From positions 62,001 through 126,000 of the forward strand of contig MEFP01000008.1 of the NCBI GenBank assembly GCA_001725155.1: a stretch of DNA of 64,000 nucleotides, in the 5' to 3' direction. The DNA comes from Lysobacteraceae bacterium SCN 69-320. GTDB taxonomy: Bacteria > Pseudomonadota > Gammaproteobacteria > Xanthomonadales > Rhodanobacteraceae. Of this stretch, positions 27,640-36,112 are shown piece after piece. The first letter of the stretch is position 1, and every line of letters starts with the position of its first letter. The notes below the pieces were generated by a model that saw nothing but the letters and a program-made list of their open reading frames with translations, was not told where the DNA came from and made no database searches. The position numbers were made by a program, and so were the translations under genes.

Positions 27640-30342
27640 ATGAACGTGGTGCGGTGGCTGGTCGGTCTGCTGTTCTTCGCCTGCGGCGCCGCGATCGCGG
27701 CCGGAACGGCTGCGCCGCCGTCGGGCAAGCTGCCGGATACTGCCGAACCGCTGCAGTACGCGCTGACGTTCCGCGTCGATCCGGCCGCCGACGGCTTCAG
27801 CGCGACGGCGGACATCCGCATCGCCTTGAAGCGGCCGGCCGAGCGGATCTGGCTGCATGCGCGGGAGCTGCAGGTCGAACGCGTCGAATGGCGCACGGCG
27901 GCCGGGCGAGCGCAGCCCGCGCGTTTCCTGCCGGCGCAGGACAGCGGCGTGGCCGCCGTCGAATTCGGCGAGACCGTGCCGGCGCAGGAACTGCAGCTGC
28001 ATTTCGTCTATCGCGCGCGCTACGACAGCCGTCTCGAAGGTCTCTATCGCACGCGCCGCGACGGCCAGCCCTACGTGGTCACGCAGATGGAGCCGGTCAG
28101 CGCGCGGCGTGCGTTTCCGGGTTTCGACGAGCCGCGCTTCAAGACCCCGTTCGACCTGCAGCTGGAAATCCCGGCCGGCCTGCAGGCAGTCGCCAACACC
28201 GCGCAGAGCGCCGAGCAGCCGCTGGCCGGCGGCTGGCGCCGGCTCACCTTCCGCACGACGCCGAAGCTGCCGACCTATCTGCTTGCGTTCGCGGTCGGCC
28301 CCTGGGACCTCGTCGAGGCCGCGCCGATCACCGCGACGGCCTGGCGCAGACAGCCGTTGCCGCTGCGCGCGATCGCGCCGCGCGGCCAGGGGCCGCGGCT
28401 GGCCGAGGCGCTCGCGGCGACGCCGGCCATCGTGACCGCGCTCGAAGACTACTTCGGCTACGCCTACGCGTTCGGCAAGCTCGATCTGCTGGCCGCGCCG
28501 GATTTCAGCGCCGGCGCGATGGAGAATCCGGGGCTGGTGATCTTCCGCGAGAGCCTGCTGTTGCTCGATGCGAACTCGCCGGCACAGCTGCGCCGCGCTT
28601 CGTTCGAGGTCAATGCGCACGAGCTCGCGCACCAGTGGTTCGGCGACACCGTGACCATGCCCTGGTGGGACGATCTGTGGCTCAACGAAGCGTTCGCGAC
28701 CTGGATGGAGCGGCGCATCACGCAGACCCTGCGGCCGGCCCAGCGTGCCGACCTGCGCAGCATCGTCGCGACCCAGCAGGCCATGGCCGCCGACAGCCTG
28801 GCCAGCGCGCGCCGCGTGCGTCAGCCGATCCGCGACAACGGCGACATCGAAGGCGCGTTCGACAGCCTGACCTACGGCAAGGGCGCCGCCGTACTCGGCA
28901 TGTTCGAAGCCTGGCTCGGCGAGCAGCCGTTCCGCGACGGCCTGCGCCGCTACGTGCGCGAGCACGCGTTCGCGAGCGCGACCTCCGACGACCTGATTGC
29001 CGCGCTGCAGAGCGCCGGCGACAAGGGCGCCTCGTTCGGCCGGGCCATGCGCAGCTTCCTCGATCAGCCCGGCGTGCCGCTGGTGCACAGCGAGCTGGAT
29101 TGCGCCGGCGGCAAGGCGCGGCTGCGGCTGCGTCAGCAGCGTTATTTCCCGCTGGGCGGCGGCACGGTCGCGGCGCAGACCTGGGGCATCCCGTTCTGCG
29201 TACACCGCGGCAAAGGCGCCACCAGCACGACGCAGTGCCAGCTGCTCGATCGCGCCGAAGCGGAGATGGTTCTCGACGGCGGCTGCCCCGACTGGTATCT
29301 GCCGAATGCGCAGGCGCGCGGCTACTACCGCGTCGCATTGGCCGCCGCCGACCGCGCCGCGCTGACCCGGGTCGCCGCATCATTGAACGACCGCGAGCAG
29401 CTGGCTTTCGCCGACGCGATCAAAGCCGGCTTCGAGCGCGGCGAGGTCGATGTCGCCGGCGTGCTCGAGGCGATAGGCCAGCTGGCCGGCGCGAGGACGC
29501 GCGAAGCGGCGTTCGCACTGAACGCGGAACTGGTCTGGATACGCACCCATCTCGCCGATGAAGCCGCGCGCGCGGCGATCGGCACCTACATCGAGCGGCT
29601 CTATCTGCCGCGCCTGCAGACGCTCGGCTATCTGCGCCGCGCCGGCGAGAGCGAGGATGCGGCCCTGCTGCGCGCCGATCTCGTCGAACTGCTCGCGCGC
29701 AAGGTCGACAGCCCGACCGTGCGTGCGGCCGTGCTGGCCCAGGGCAAGGCCGTGCTGGCCGGCGACGGCAAGGGCCGCCTGCGTTTCGCCGCGGCCAACT
29801 ACGACCTGCTCGGCACGGTGCTCGCAGTGACCGTGCAGGAACTCGGCGCGCCGGCGGTGGACGCGCTGATCGCCGAACTCGCACATACCGGCGATGCGAA
29901 TCTGCGCCTGAGCATGGTCATGGCGCTGGGCGCGAGCGCCGATCCGGCGCAGGCCGAGCGCGTGCGCGAGTTCGCGATCGGCGATGCGGTCCAGGTCGGC
30001 GAGACCGCGCGCGTGCTCGGCGTGCAGCAATACGACTCGCGCAACCGTGCGGCGCTGTGGAGCTGGTTCCAGCGCCGCTACGCGGCGGTCGTCGCGCATA
30101 CGCCGGTCTTCGTCCACGGCAGGCTGCCCGAACTCGTCGCCGAGGGCTGGTGCACGCGCGAACAGGCGCGGCAGGTCGCGCGTTTCTTCGCGCGCGACGC
30201 GGCCCAGGTCGAAGGTTCGGCGCAGGGCCTGCTGCGCGCCGAGGAGGCGATCAACCTGTGTGCGGCGCGGCGCGAGAAGCACGGCGCGACGGCGCTGCAG
30301 CGCTGGGTTGCGCTGCAGCGCGCGGCCGGGCCTGCGGGCTGA
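27640..30342 (+). CDS. M1 family (aminopeptidase N-like) zinc metallopeptidase, exported
   Basis: A 900-residue gluzincin aminopeptidase. The signal peptide MNVVRWLVGLLFFACGAAIAAG indicates export to the periplasm. The N-terminal beta domain is followed by the exopeptidase motif GAMEN (292-296) and the zinc site HELAHQW (H327, E328, H331) with third ligand E350 in WLNEAF, the classical HExxH-x18-E. The C-terminal half is the ERAP1-like helical domain. GGAGGT precedes ATG 27640 at ideal spacing; 11 upstream codons are open but precede that site. It removes N-terminal residues from peptides, probably for nutrition or envelope peptide recycling. Confidence 0.95.
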   Translation: MNVVRWLVGLLFFACGAAIAAGTAAPPSGKLPDTAEPLQYALTFRVDPAADGFSATADIRIALKRPAERIWLHARELQVERVEWRTAAGRAQPARFLPAQDSGVAAVEFGETVPAQELQLHFVYRARYDSRLEGLYRTRRDGQPYVVTQMEPVSARRAFPGFDEPRFKTPFDLQLEIPAGLQAVANTAQSAEQPLAGGWRRLTFRTTPKLPTYLLAFAVGPWDLVEAAPITATAWRRQPLPLRAIAPRGQGPRLAEALAATPAIVTALEDYFGYAYAFGKLDLLAAPDFSAGAMENPGLVIFRESLLLLDANSPAQLRRASFEVNAHELAHQWFGDTVTMPWWDDLWLNEAFATWMERRITQTLRPAQRADLRSIVATQQAMAADSLASARRVRQPIRDNGDIEGAFDSLTYGKGAAVLGMFEAWLGEQPFRDGLRRYVREHAFASATSDDLIAALQSAGDKGASFGRAMRSFLDQPGVPLVHSELDCAGGKARLRLRQQRYFPLGGGTVAAQTWGIPFCVHRGKGATSTTQCQLLDRAEAEMVLDGGCPDWYLPNAQARGYYRVALAAADRAALTRVAASLNDREQLAFADAIKAGFERGEVDVAGVLEAIGQLAGARTREAAFALNAELVWIRTHLADEAARAAIGTYIERLYLPRLQTLGYLRRAGESEDAALLRADLVELLARKVDSPTVRAAVLAQGKAVLAGDGKGRLRFAAANYDLLGTVLAVTVQELGAPAVDALIAELAHTGDANLRLSMVMALGASADPAQAERVREFAIGDAVQVGETARVLGVQQYDSRNRAALWSWFQRRYAAVVAHTPVFVHGRLPELVAEGWCTREQARQVARFFARDAAQVEGSAQGLLRAEEAINLCAARREKHGATALQRWVALQRAAGPAG

Positions 30343-30707
30343 GCGCGCGACGGGAGCCGGCCGGTTCCGCGGGGTGTCGGCCCACGGGCCGGCGCGGAAT
30401 CGACGGCGACCCGCCAGCCGTCCGACGAAAGCGCTGCATGGCGAACGCCGGAATCCGGTCCGTCGACCAGGACGGTTGCCGTCGCGGGCGGGTTCCGGAC
30501 GCCAGGCCGGCGCGTTGCGATCGGCCGCTGCCGCGGACGGGCGTGAGTTGTTTATGCTCGCCGCTGCGTTGTCGGCAGGTACCGTTCGGCCCAGGGCCGG
30601 AACGGCGCGAGGCGAGGGCGGCGGCGCCGATGACATCGGCCTGCCGGGGCGGGGCACAGGGCGCCATCGGCGGCAGGCGTCGCCGATGGAGATCCGGAGG
30701 GGCAGGC
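30343..30707. other. 365-bp gap without a gene
   Basis: Very GC-rich, with only arginine-rich shadow frames. The promoter of the following PycTM-like gene must lie here; an AT island TTGTTTATG at 30547-30555 is the only visible candidate. No repeat or terminator with a T-run was found after the peptidase gene. Confidence 0.35.
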
Positions 30708-31259
30708 ATGAGCGAGACAGACGGCAGTCCCAATCCATTCGCGCAGATTCCCGAGCGCAACACCTCGGACAACATCCTGCGCACGGCGCAGCAGCACCAT
30801 GTGCAGCTGTCGGCGATGGCCGACACCAAGGCCAACATCATCATCACCGTGTCGTCCATCGTGCTGACCCTGTCGCTCGGCAGGCTCAACGAGCCGGGCC
30901 TGCGCATCAGCGTGCTGATCCTGATCGGCTTTACCCTGCTCGCGCTGCTGCTGGCAATCCTCGCGGTGCTGCCGAAGTACCGGCCGCTGCGGCTGCACAG
31001 CGACGAGCTGCCGCCGTACTTCAACCTGATCTTCTTCGGTCATTTCTCCGAGCTGTCGCGCGAGCGTTTCCTGCAGGAGATCGCTCGCACCCTGCAGCCC
31101 GACGGCACGATCTACGAAACCCAGGCCAAGGATCTGTATTCGCTGGGCCTGTATCTCGCGCGGCACAAATACCGCTACCTGCGCCTGAGCTATCTGTTCT
31201 TCCTCGCCGGCTTCGTGCTCGCGAGCGCGGAACAGGCGTTGCAGCTCGTGATCGGGTAG
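30708..31259 (+). CDS. PycTM (Pycsar effector-like) membrane protein
   Basis: A 183-residue inner-membrane protein. A soluble N-terminus ends in QQHHVQLSAMADTKANI, then helices at about 43-59 and 66-88, a cytoplasmic middle part, and a last helix near 157-178. The D-T-K-A-N-I-I-I-T-V-S-S-I-V-L motif at the first helix is the signature I know from 'Pycsar system effector family' proteins, which in phage defence oligomerise on cyclic UMP/CMP and damage the membrane. No pyrimidine cyclase gene is adjacent: the neighbours are an M1 peptidase and a thioesterase-like gene. It may respond to another signal or a distant cyclase. GGAGG lies seven bases upstream of the ATG. Confidence 0.8.
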   Translation: MSETDGSPNPFAQIPERNTSDNILRTAQQHHVQLSAMADTKANIIITVSSIVLTLSLGRLNEPGLRISVLILIGFTLLALLLAILAVLPKYRPLRLHSDELPPYFNLIFFGHFSELSRERFLQEIARTLQPDGTIYETQAKDLYSLGLYLARHKYRYLRLSYLFFLAGFVLASAEQALQLVIG

Positions 31260-31325
31260 AAGCGGCCCAGGCGTTGCGGTTCGCGGAAGGCTCGCCGCAA
31301 CCTGCGCGCAGGAATGCCGCGCCGG

Positions 31326-31796
31326 TCAGTCGGCTTTCTTCGGACTGACCCACATCGTGATGTCGGCGTCGAATACGACGTCGTTGCGCGCGTCGCGGAC
31401 TTCGACTTTGGCGTGCAGGTCCTGGGCTTGCGTCGGATCGGCGATGGCCGGCACCAGGGCCGTGGCGATCAGGGTGCCGGTCGCTTTCTTCAGATAGCGC
31501 ACCGTCATGCCCTTGGGAATCCAGCGCATGCCGGCCGGTATCGTCGCGTCGGTGGCCAGACCGCCGGACAGTTCGGCCATGTTGCACAGCGCGATCGCAT
31601 GCACGGTGCCGATGTGGTTCTGCACGCGCCGGCGCTGGCGCAGGCTGACTTCGCAGCGACCGCTCTCGAGTTTTTCGATCCGCGGCGAGATGCTGCCGAA
31701 ATACGGCGCACGCCAGCAGATCAGGCGCGAATAGAACCAGCGGCCGATACCCGATCGGCCGTACTTGCGGAACAGCTGCAGCGCTGGCGAGGCCAT
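31326..31796 (-). CDS. DUF4442 hotdog-fold thioesterase-like protein
   Basis: A 156-residue protein with the hotdog pattern used by acyl-CoA thioesterases: a long helix region around VHAIALCNMAELSGGLATDA, followed by strands ending VVFDADITMWVSPKK. It belongs to the DUF4442/PaaI-like group. The start at 31796 (MASPALQLF) was chosen; seven further codons are open without a ribosome site. It lies 70 bases downstream of the fadE-type gene on the same strand, fitting acyl-CoA metabolism. The substrate is not determined. Confidence 0.85.
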   Translation of the reverse strand: MASPALQLFRKYGRSGIGRWFYSRLICWRAPYFGSISPRIEKLESGRCEVSLRQRRRVQNHIGTVHAIALCNMAELSGGLATDATIPAGMRWIPKGMTVRYLKKATGTLIATALVPAIADPTQAQDLHAKVEVRDARNDVVFDADITMWVSPKKAD

Positions 31797-31866
31797 GGCG
31801 TCGCGTCTCGGGAGCAACGAGGGAGGGAAGCGACGGCGGCCGGGCTGGCCGCCATCGCGGGACGGA

Positions 31867-34335
31867 TCAGGCGACGGAGCGCAGCACGGTCTTGCCGTGC
31901 TTGACCGCGGCTTCGAGATCGCGCGGATCGAAGTCGTCGACGCTGATGAACTCGAATGTCGCGGCGCGCACGCGTTCGAGCAGCTTGCGCTCCTCGCTCG
32001 TGATCGCGCCGGCGGCTTCGACTTCGGCGAGCTGGCCGTTGTAGTCGTAGGCCTTGACCGCGAGCGTCTTGACCGCCTTGAGGAACTTGCGTTCCACCGG
32101 TTCGGCGGCGATGACGTCGGCCAGCAGCGCGTTCATGCGGCCGATCGGGTTGTTCGCATGCGGCGTCAGATAGACGTCGCCGGCCAGGCGGTCGCGCGTT
32201 TCGTTCGGCGTGCACAGGATCGCGGCGACGCGGCGGCCGAGGCGGTCCGACGGCGGCACTTCGCGGCGGCCGAGCGGGAAGATCAGCGCACGCAGCAGCC
32301 AGGCCACCGGACGCACCGGGAAATTGCGCAGCACGCCGTCCAGCGCCATCTGCATGCGCCAGACGCAGTCGTGGAAGGCCCAGGCCAGCATCGGCTGGTC
32401 GGCGACCGGACGGCCCTGGTCCTCGTAGCGCTTGAGCATGGCCGAGGCGATGTAGAGATTCGACAGCACGTCGCCGAGGCGCGCCGAGATCTTCTCCTTG
32501 AACTTGAGCTTGCCGCCGAGCACCAGCATCGAGGTGTCTGCGGTCAGCGCGAGCGCGGCCGCGTAGCGGTTGAGCTTGCGGTAGAAGCGGCGCGTGTACT
32601 TGTCGCCGGGCGCCGAGCCGATCTTCGCGTGGGTCAGGCCGAGCACGAAGCTGCGCACGGCGTTGGAGATCGCGAAGCCGATATGGCCGAACAGCGCCTT
32701 GTCGAACGCCTTCAGGCGTTCGCCGTAGTCGGGCAGCTGGGTCGCCTGCATTTCCTTGAGCACGAACGGATGGCAGCGGATCGCGCCCTGGCCGAAGATC
32801 ATCATGCTGCGCGTCAGGATGTTCGCGCCTTCGACCGTGATCGCGATCGGCGCGCCCTGCCAGGCGCGGCCGGCGTAGTTGCGCGGGCCGAGGATCACGC
32901 CCTTGCCGCCGTGCACGTCCATGACGTCCTTGGCGATCTCGCGGCCGAGTTCGGTCGCGTGGTACTTGGCGATAGCCGAGGGTACCGACGGCTTCTCGCC
33001 GCGGTCGACCGCCGCCGCCGTCGCGCGCGACAGCGCGCTGATTGCGTACGTGTAGCCGCCTATGCGCGCGAGTGCTTCCTCCACGCCTTCGAAGCGGCCG
33101 ATGGCCATGCCGAACTGCTTGCGGATGCGCGCGTAGGCGCCGGTCGCGATCGAGCCTATGCGCGCCGCGCCGGTCGCGTTGGACGGCAGCGAGATCGCGC
33201 GGCCGACCGACAGGCATTCGACGAGCATGCGCCAGCCTTCGCCGGCCATCTCAGGACCGCCGATCAGCTGCGACAGCGGCACGAACACGTCCTTGCCGCG
33301 CACCGGGCCGTTCTGGAACGGAATGTTCAGCGGCATGTGGCGGCGGCCGATTTCCAGGCCCTTGGTGTCGCGCGGCAGCAGCGCGAGGGTGATGCCGAGA
33401 TCCTCAGTCTCGCCCAGCAGCTGTTCCGGGTCGTACATCCGGAACGCCAGTCCGACGACGGTCGCGATCGGCGCCAGGGTGATGTAGCGCTTGTCGAAGG
33501 TCAGGCGCACGCCAAGCACGTTGGCACCGTTCCATTCGCCCTTGCAGACCACGCCGTAGTCGGGGATCGAGGTCGCGTCCGAGCCCGCGTACGGGCCGGT
33601 CAGCGCGAAGCACGGAATCTCACGGCCGTCGGCCAGGCGCGGCAGGTAGTAGTCCTTCTGTTCCTTGGTGCCGTAGTGCAGCAGCAGTTCGGCCGGGCCC
33701 AGCGAGTTCGGCACGGCGACGGTGGAACCGACGGTCGTGGAGATGCTGGCCAGCTTCTGCAGCACCACCGAATGCGCCAGCGCCGAGAACTGCAGGCCGC
33801 CGTATTCGCGCGGAATGATCATGCCGAAGAATTTGTTCTTCTTGAGGAACTCCCAGACCGGCGGCGGCAGGTCGGCCAGCTCGTGGGTGATCTCCCAGTC
33901 GTTGATCATGCGGCAGAGTTCTTCGACCGGACCGTCGAGGAAGGCGCGTTCGTCGGCCGACAGCACCGGCTCGGGCTGGCGCAGCAGCTGGTTCCAGTTC
34001 GGCTTGCCGCTGAACAGTTCGCCTTCGAAACCGACGGTGCCGGCTTCGAGCGCGATCTTCTCGGTCGGCGACAGCTGCGGCGTGATCTTCTGGTAGATCG
34101 CCAGCAGCGGCGCGCTCAGGCGCTTGCGGCGGAAGTCCGCCAGGTTCAGCGGCAGGGCGACCAGCGCGAACGCCAGCAGGGTCAGCGAAGTGGCCAGCCA
34201 GTGGGATTCGGCGACGACGCCGGCGGCGACGATGGCGACTGCGGTGAGCGCACTCCAGGTGCGCAGCGCGACGCGCCGGTATGAGCAGGCCAGCGACACG
34301 AGGATCGCGGCGAGCAGGGGAAACCAATGTTGCAT
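31867..34335 (-). CDS. fadE: FadE-type acyl-CoA dehydrogenase
   Basis: An 822-residue membrane-associated flavoenzyme catalysing the first step of fatty-acid beta-oxidation. Two or three N-terminal membrane helices (about 1-65) precede the dehydrogenase core, which includes ALTGPYAGSDATSIPDYG (FAD/substrate contact), DVHGGKGVILGPRNYAGR (the catalytic-loop region) and GANILTRSMMIFGQGAIRCHP. The long C-terminal domain is the DUF1974 segment specific to FadE. Its length matches E. coli FadE (814). It is likely controlled by a TetR regulator (35390) or a PsrA-like protein; a CAAAC-N4-GTTTG palindrome lies one gene upstream. Confidence 0.95.
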   Translation of the reverse strand: MQHWFPLLAAILVSLACSYRRVALRTWSALTAVAIVAAGVVAESHWLATSLTLLAFALVALPLNLADFRRKRLSAPLLAIYQKITPQLSPTEKIALEAGTVGFEGELFSGKPNWNQLLRQPEPVLSADERAFLDGPVEELCRMINDWEITHELADLPPPVWEFLKKNKFFGMIIPREYGGLQFSALAHSVVLQKLASISTTVGSTVAVPNSLGPAELLLHYGTKEQKDYYLPRLADGREIPCFALTGPYAGSDATSIPDYGVVCKGEWNGANVLGVRLTFDKRYITLAPIATVVGLAFRMYDPEQLLGETEDLGITLALLPRDTKGLEIGRRHMPLNIPFQNGPVRGKDVFVPLSQLIGGPEMAGEGWRMLVECLSVGRAISLPSNATGAARIGSIATGAYARIRKQFGMAIGRFEGVEEALARIGGYTYAISALSRATAAAVDRGEKPSVPSAIAKYHATELGREIAKDVMDVHGGKGVILGPRNYAGRAWQGAPIAITVEGANILTRSMMIFGQGAIRCHPFVLKEMQATQLPDYGERLKAFDKALFGHIGFAISNAVRSFVLGLTHAKIGSAPGDKYTRRFYRKLNRYAAALALTADTSMLVLGGKLKFKEKISARLGDVLSNLYIASAMLKRYEDQGRPVADQPMLAWAFHDCVWRMQMALDGVLRNFPVRPVAWLLRALIFPLGRREVPPSDRLGRRVAAILCTPNETRDRLAGDVYLTPHANNPIGRMNALLADVIAAEPVERKFLKAVKTLAVKAYDYNGQLAEVEAAGAITSEERKLLERVRAATFEFISVDDFDPRDLEAAVKHGKTVLRSVA

Positions 34336-34353
34336 GGCGGACTCCTCAGTCGA

Positions 34354-35241
34354 TCAGTTCCGCCCCTGCGGCAGGGTGCGGACAAAGGAAAGCACAGCGT
34401 CGGTGAACAAGTCATTGCGGTCGCCGGCGACCATGTGCGTGGCGCGCGGCACCACGACGTGGCGCGCCTGCGGCACCAGGTCGAGGAATTCGTTGATCGT
34501 GGCCTGCGAGACCACGTCGCTGTCGCTGCCCGACAGCAGCAGCACGGGAACGCGGATCTGCCGCGCGGCCTCGATCAGCGCGCTCTGGTGGCGCTCGCCG
34601 TTCTCGGCGATGCGTTCGAGCAGGGCCGGGTCCCAATGCCAGCGGTAGCGGCCGTCCTCGCGCTGTACGAGCAGGGCCTGCAGGCGCTGCGGCGAACGCG
34701 TCTCGCGCCGGTGCGGCAGGTAGGCCGCAATGCTCGCGGCCGCTTCGTCCAGCGAGGCGAAGCCGTCCGGATGGGCGCGCATGAAGGCGAGGATGCGTTC
34801 GACGCCGGCGGTCTCCCAGCGCGGCGTGATGTCGACCAGGACCAGGGCGCGGAACAGTTCCGGGCGACGCGCCTGGGCCAGCAGGCCGACCAGGCCGCCG
34901 AACGAGGCGCCGACCAGTACGGCCGAAGGACCGGCGAACCCGGCCATGAGTTCCAGGTCGGCAATGAACTGGTCGATGGAATAGTCGCCCTGCGGGTGCC
35001 AGTCGCTGGCGCCGTGGCCGCGGGCGTCGGCGCAGAGGCAGAGAAAGCCCTGTCCGGCGAGCTGGGCGGCGCTGGATTGCCAGGCCAGTCGGGTCTGGCC
35101 GAAGCCGTGGGTGAAGATCAGGGAGGGATGACCGGCCATCCCATGCAGATCGCACGAAAGGGTCAGGCCGTCGGCCGCGACCAGGCTGACGGCGGCCTTG
35201 TGATTCAACATGTTGGAGGGGGCTGGATGGGCTTCAAACAT
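34354..35241 (-). CDS. alpha/beta-hydrolase
   Basis: A 295-residue alpha/beta-hydrolase with oxyanion segment FTHGFGQTRLAWQ and nucleophile elbow G-A-S-F-G-G near residue 112. The acid residue is probably in LLLSGSDSDVVS and the catalytic His is in PRATHMVAGD near the C-terminus. It resembles small esterase/haloperoxidase-type enzymes that cleave acyl esters or thioesters. It is 18 bases upstream of fadE on the same strand, so the two are probably co-transcribed. The start is uncertain: 35241 overlaps a palindromic operator candidate, and ATG at 35211 is the alternative; neither has a good ribosome site. Confidence 0.88.
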   Translation of the reverse strand: MFEAHPAPSNMLNHKAAVSLVAADGLTLSCDLHGMAGHPSLIFTHGFGQTRLAWQSSAAQLAGQGFLCLCADARGHGASDWHPQGDYSIDQFIADLELMAGFAGPSAVLVGASFGGLVGLLAQARRPELFRALVLVDITPRWETAGVERILAFMRAHPDGFASLDEAAASIAAYLPHRRETRSPQRLQALLVQREDGRYRWHWDPALLERIAENGERHQSALIEAARQIRVPVLLLSGSDSDVVSQATINEFLDLVPQARHVVVPRATHMVAGDRNDLFTDAVLSFVRTLPQGRN

Positions 35242-35249
35242 TCGTTTGA
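35234..35249. promoter_or_regulatory. 16-bp palindrome TCAAAC-N4-GTTTGA (PsrA/FadR-like box)
   Basis: A perfect palindrome with 6-base arms, containing CAAAC-N4-GTTTG, which agrees with the G/CAAAC-N2-4-GTTTG/C consensus described for the TetR-family fatty-acid regulator PsrA of Pseudomonas. It lies at the 5' end of the hydrolase-fadE operon and upstream of a divergent TetR gene. The regulator that binds is inferred. Confidence 0.5.
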
Positions 35250-35389
35250 GTATCCCCGCAGAACTAGAGTATTCAATCCGGGATACCTAGGCTTTCGATC
35301 AAATCTTTCTGAATAGAGGCCTCCATACGCCGGGATTAAGTAGGTTCCGCTGGCTTCGCCGCGACGCGGTACTTGCCGGAACCCGATCC

Positions 35390-35977
35390 ATGACGCACGC
35401 ACAAGCCACTGTCACCCCGCTGGAAAACCGCAGCCGCCTGTCGGCCACGGACTGGGAACTGGCGGCCCTCGAGGCCATCGCCGAACAGGGCGTGGCCAGC
35501 GCCGCGGTGGAACCGCTGGCGCGCCGGCTCGGCGTGACCAAGGGCAGTTTCTACTGGCATTTCCCGACCCGCGAGGCCCTGCTCAAGGCGGCGCTGGAGC
35601 GCTGGGAGCGCAGCGACGAGGGCGGCTTCCCTGGCGGCGAGCCCGTTGCCGACCCACGCGAGCGCCTGCGTGCGCTGTTCCGCCTGACCGGCCGCGACCT
35701 GCCTTCGCATGCGGTCTACTCGGCCCTGCTGCGCGCGCTGGATCATCCGATCGTGCAGCCGGTCATGTCGCGCGTGTCGCAGAGGCGCATCGACTTCCTG
35801 ACCGCGACCTTTGCCGAGCTCGGCCTCGATCCGGTCGCGGCCTCGTTCCGCGCGCGCCTGACCTATGCGGCCTATGCCGGCTTCCTGCAGCTGTCGCTGC
35901 AACTGGGTCTGCCGCGCCTGTCGCATGCGGAGTTCGACGAATACGTCGAACACGCGCTGTCTACGCTGATTCCTTAA
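35390..35977 (+). CDS. TetR/AcrR family transcriptional regulator
   Basis: A 195-residue TetR-type repressor. The N-terminal helix-turn-helix is about residues 20-65, with VTKGSFYWHFPTREALLKAAL, the signature recognition helix and its follow-up. The C-terminal ligand domain is helical and rich in hydrophobic residues, able to bind an acyl or aromatic effector. It is divergent from the hydrolase/fadE genes with 148 bases between them, so it likely controls them; the palindrome at 35234-35249 is the obvious operator candidate. Confidence 0.9.
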   Translation: MTHAQATVTPLENRSRLSATDWELAALEAIAEQGVASAAVEPLARRLGVTKGSFYWHFPTREALLKAALERWERSDEGGFPGGEPVADPRERLRALFRLTGRDLPSHAVYSALLRALDHPIVQPVMSRVSQRRIDFLTATFAELGLDPVAASFRARLTYAAYAGFLQLSLQLGLPRLSHAEFDEYVEHALSTLIP

Positions 35978-36112
35978 ATATTCTGAAGCTGTTGTGCAAG
36001 TTGTTGATCTTCCTGGGGGCTGCCTGTCAATTTGTTGCAATGACGGCGGCCCGCCGCTAACGTGGCCCGCCTCACTTTCAGGCAGGGCCCACGGCGGGCC
36101 CAGGATCAGGAC

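Noticed and set aside
31765-34284. A long plus-strand frame (839 codons) opposite fadE
   Set aside because: Arg/Ala/Asp/Val-rich shadow of the fadE coding strand; no motifs.
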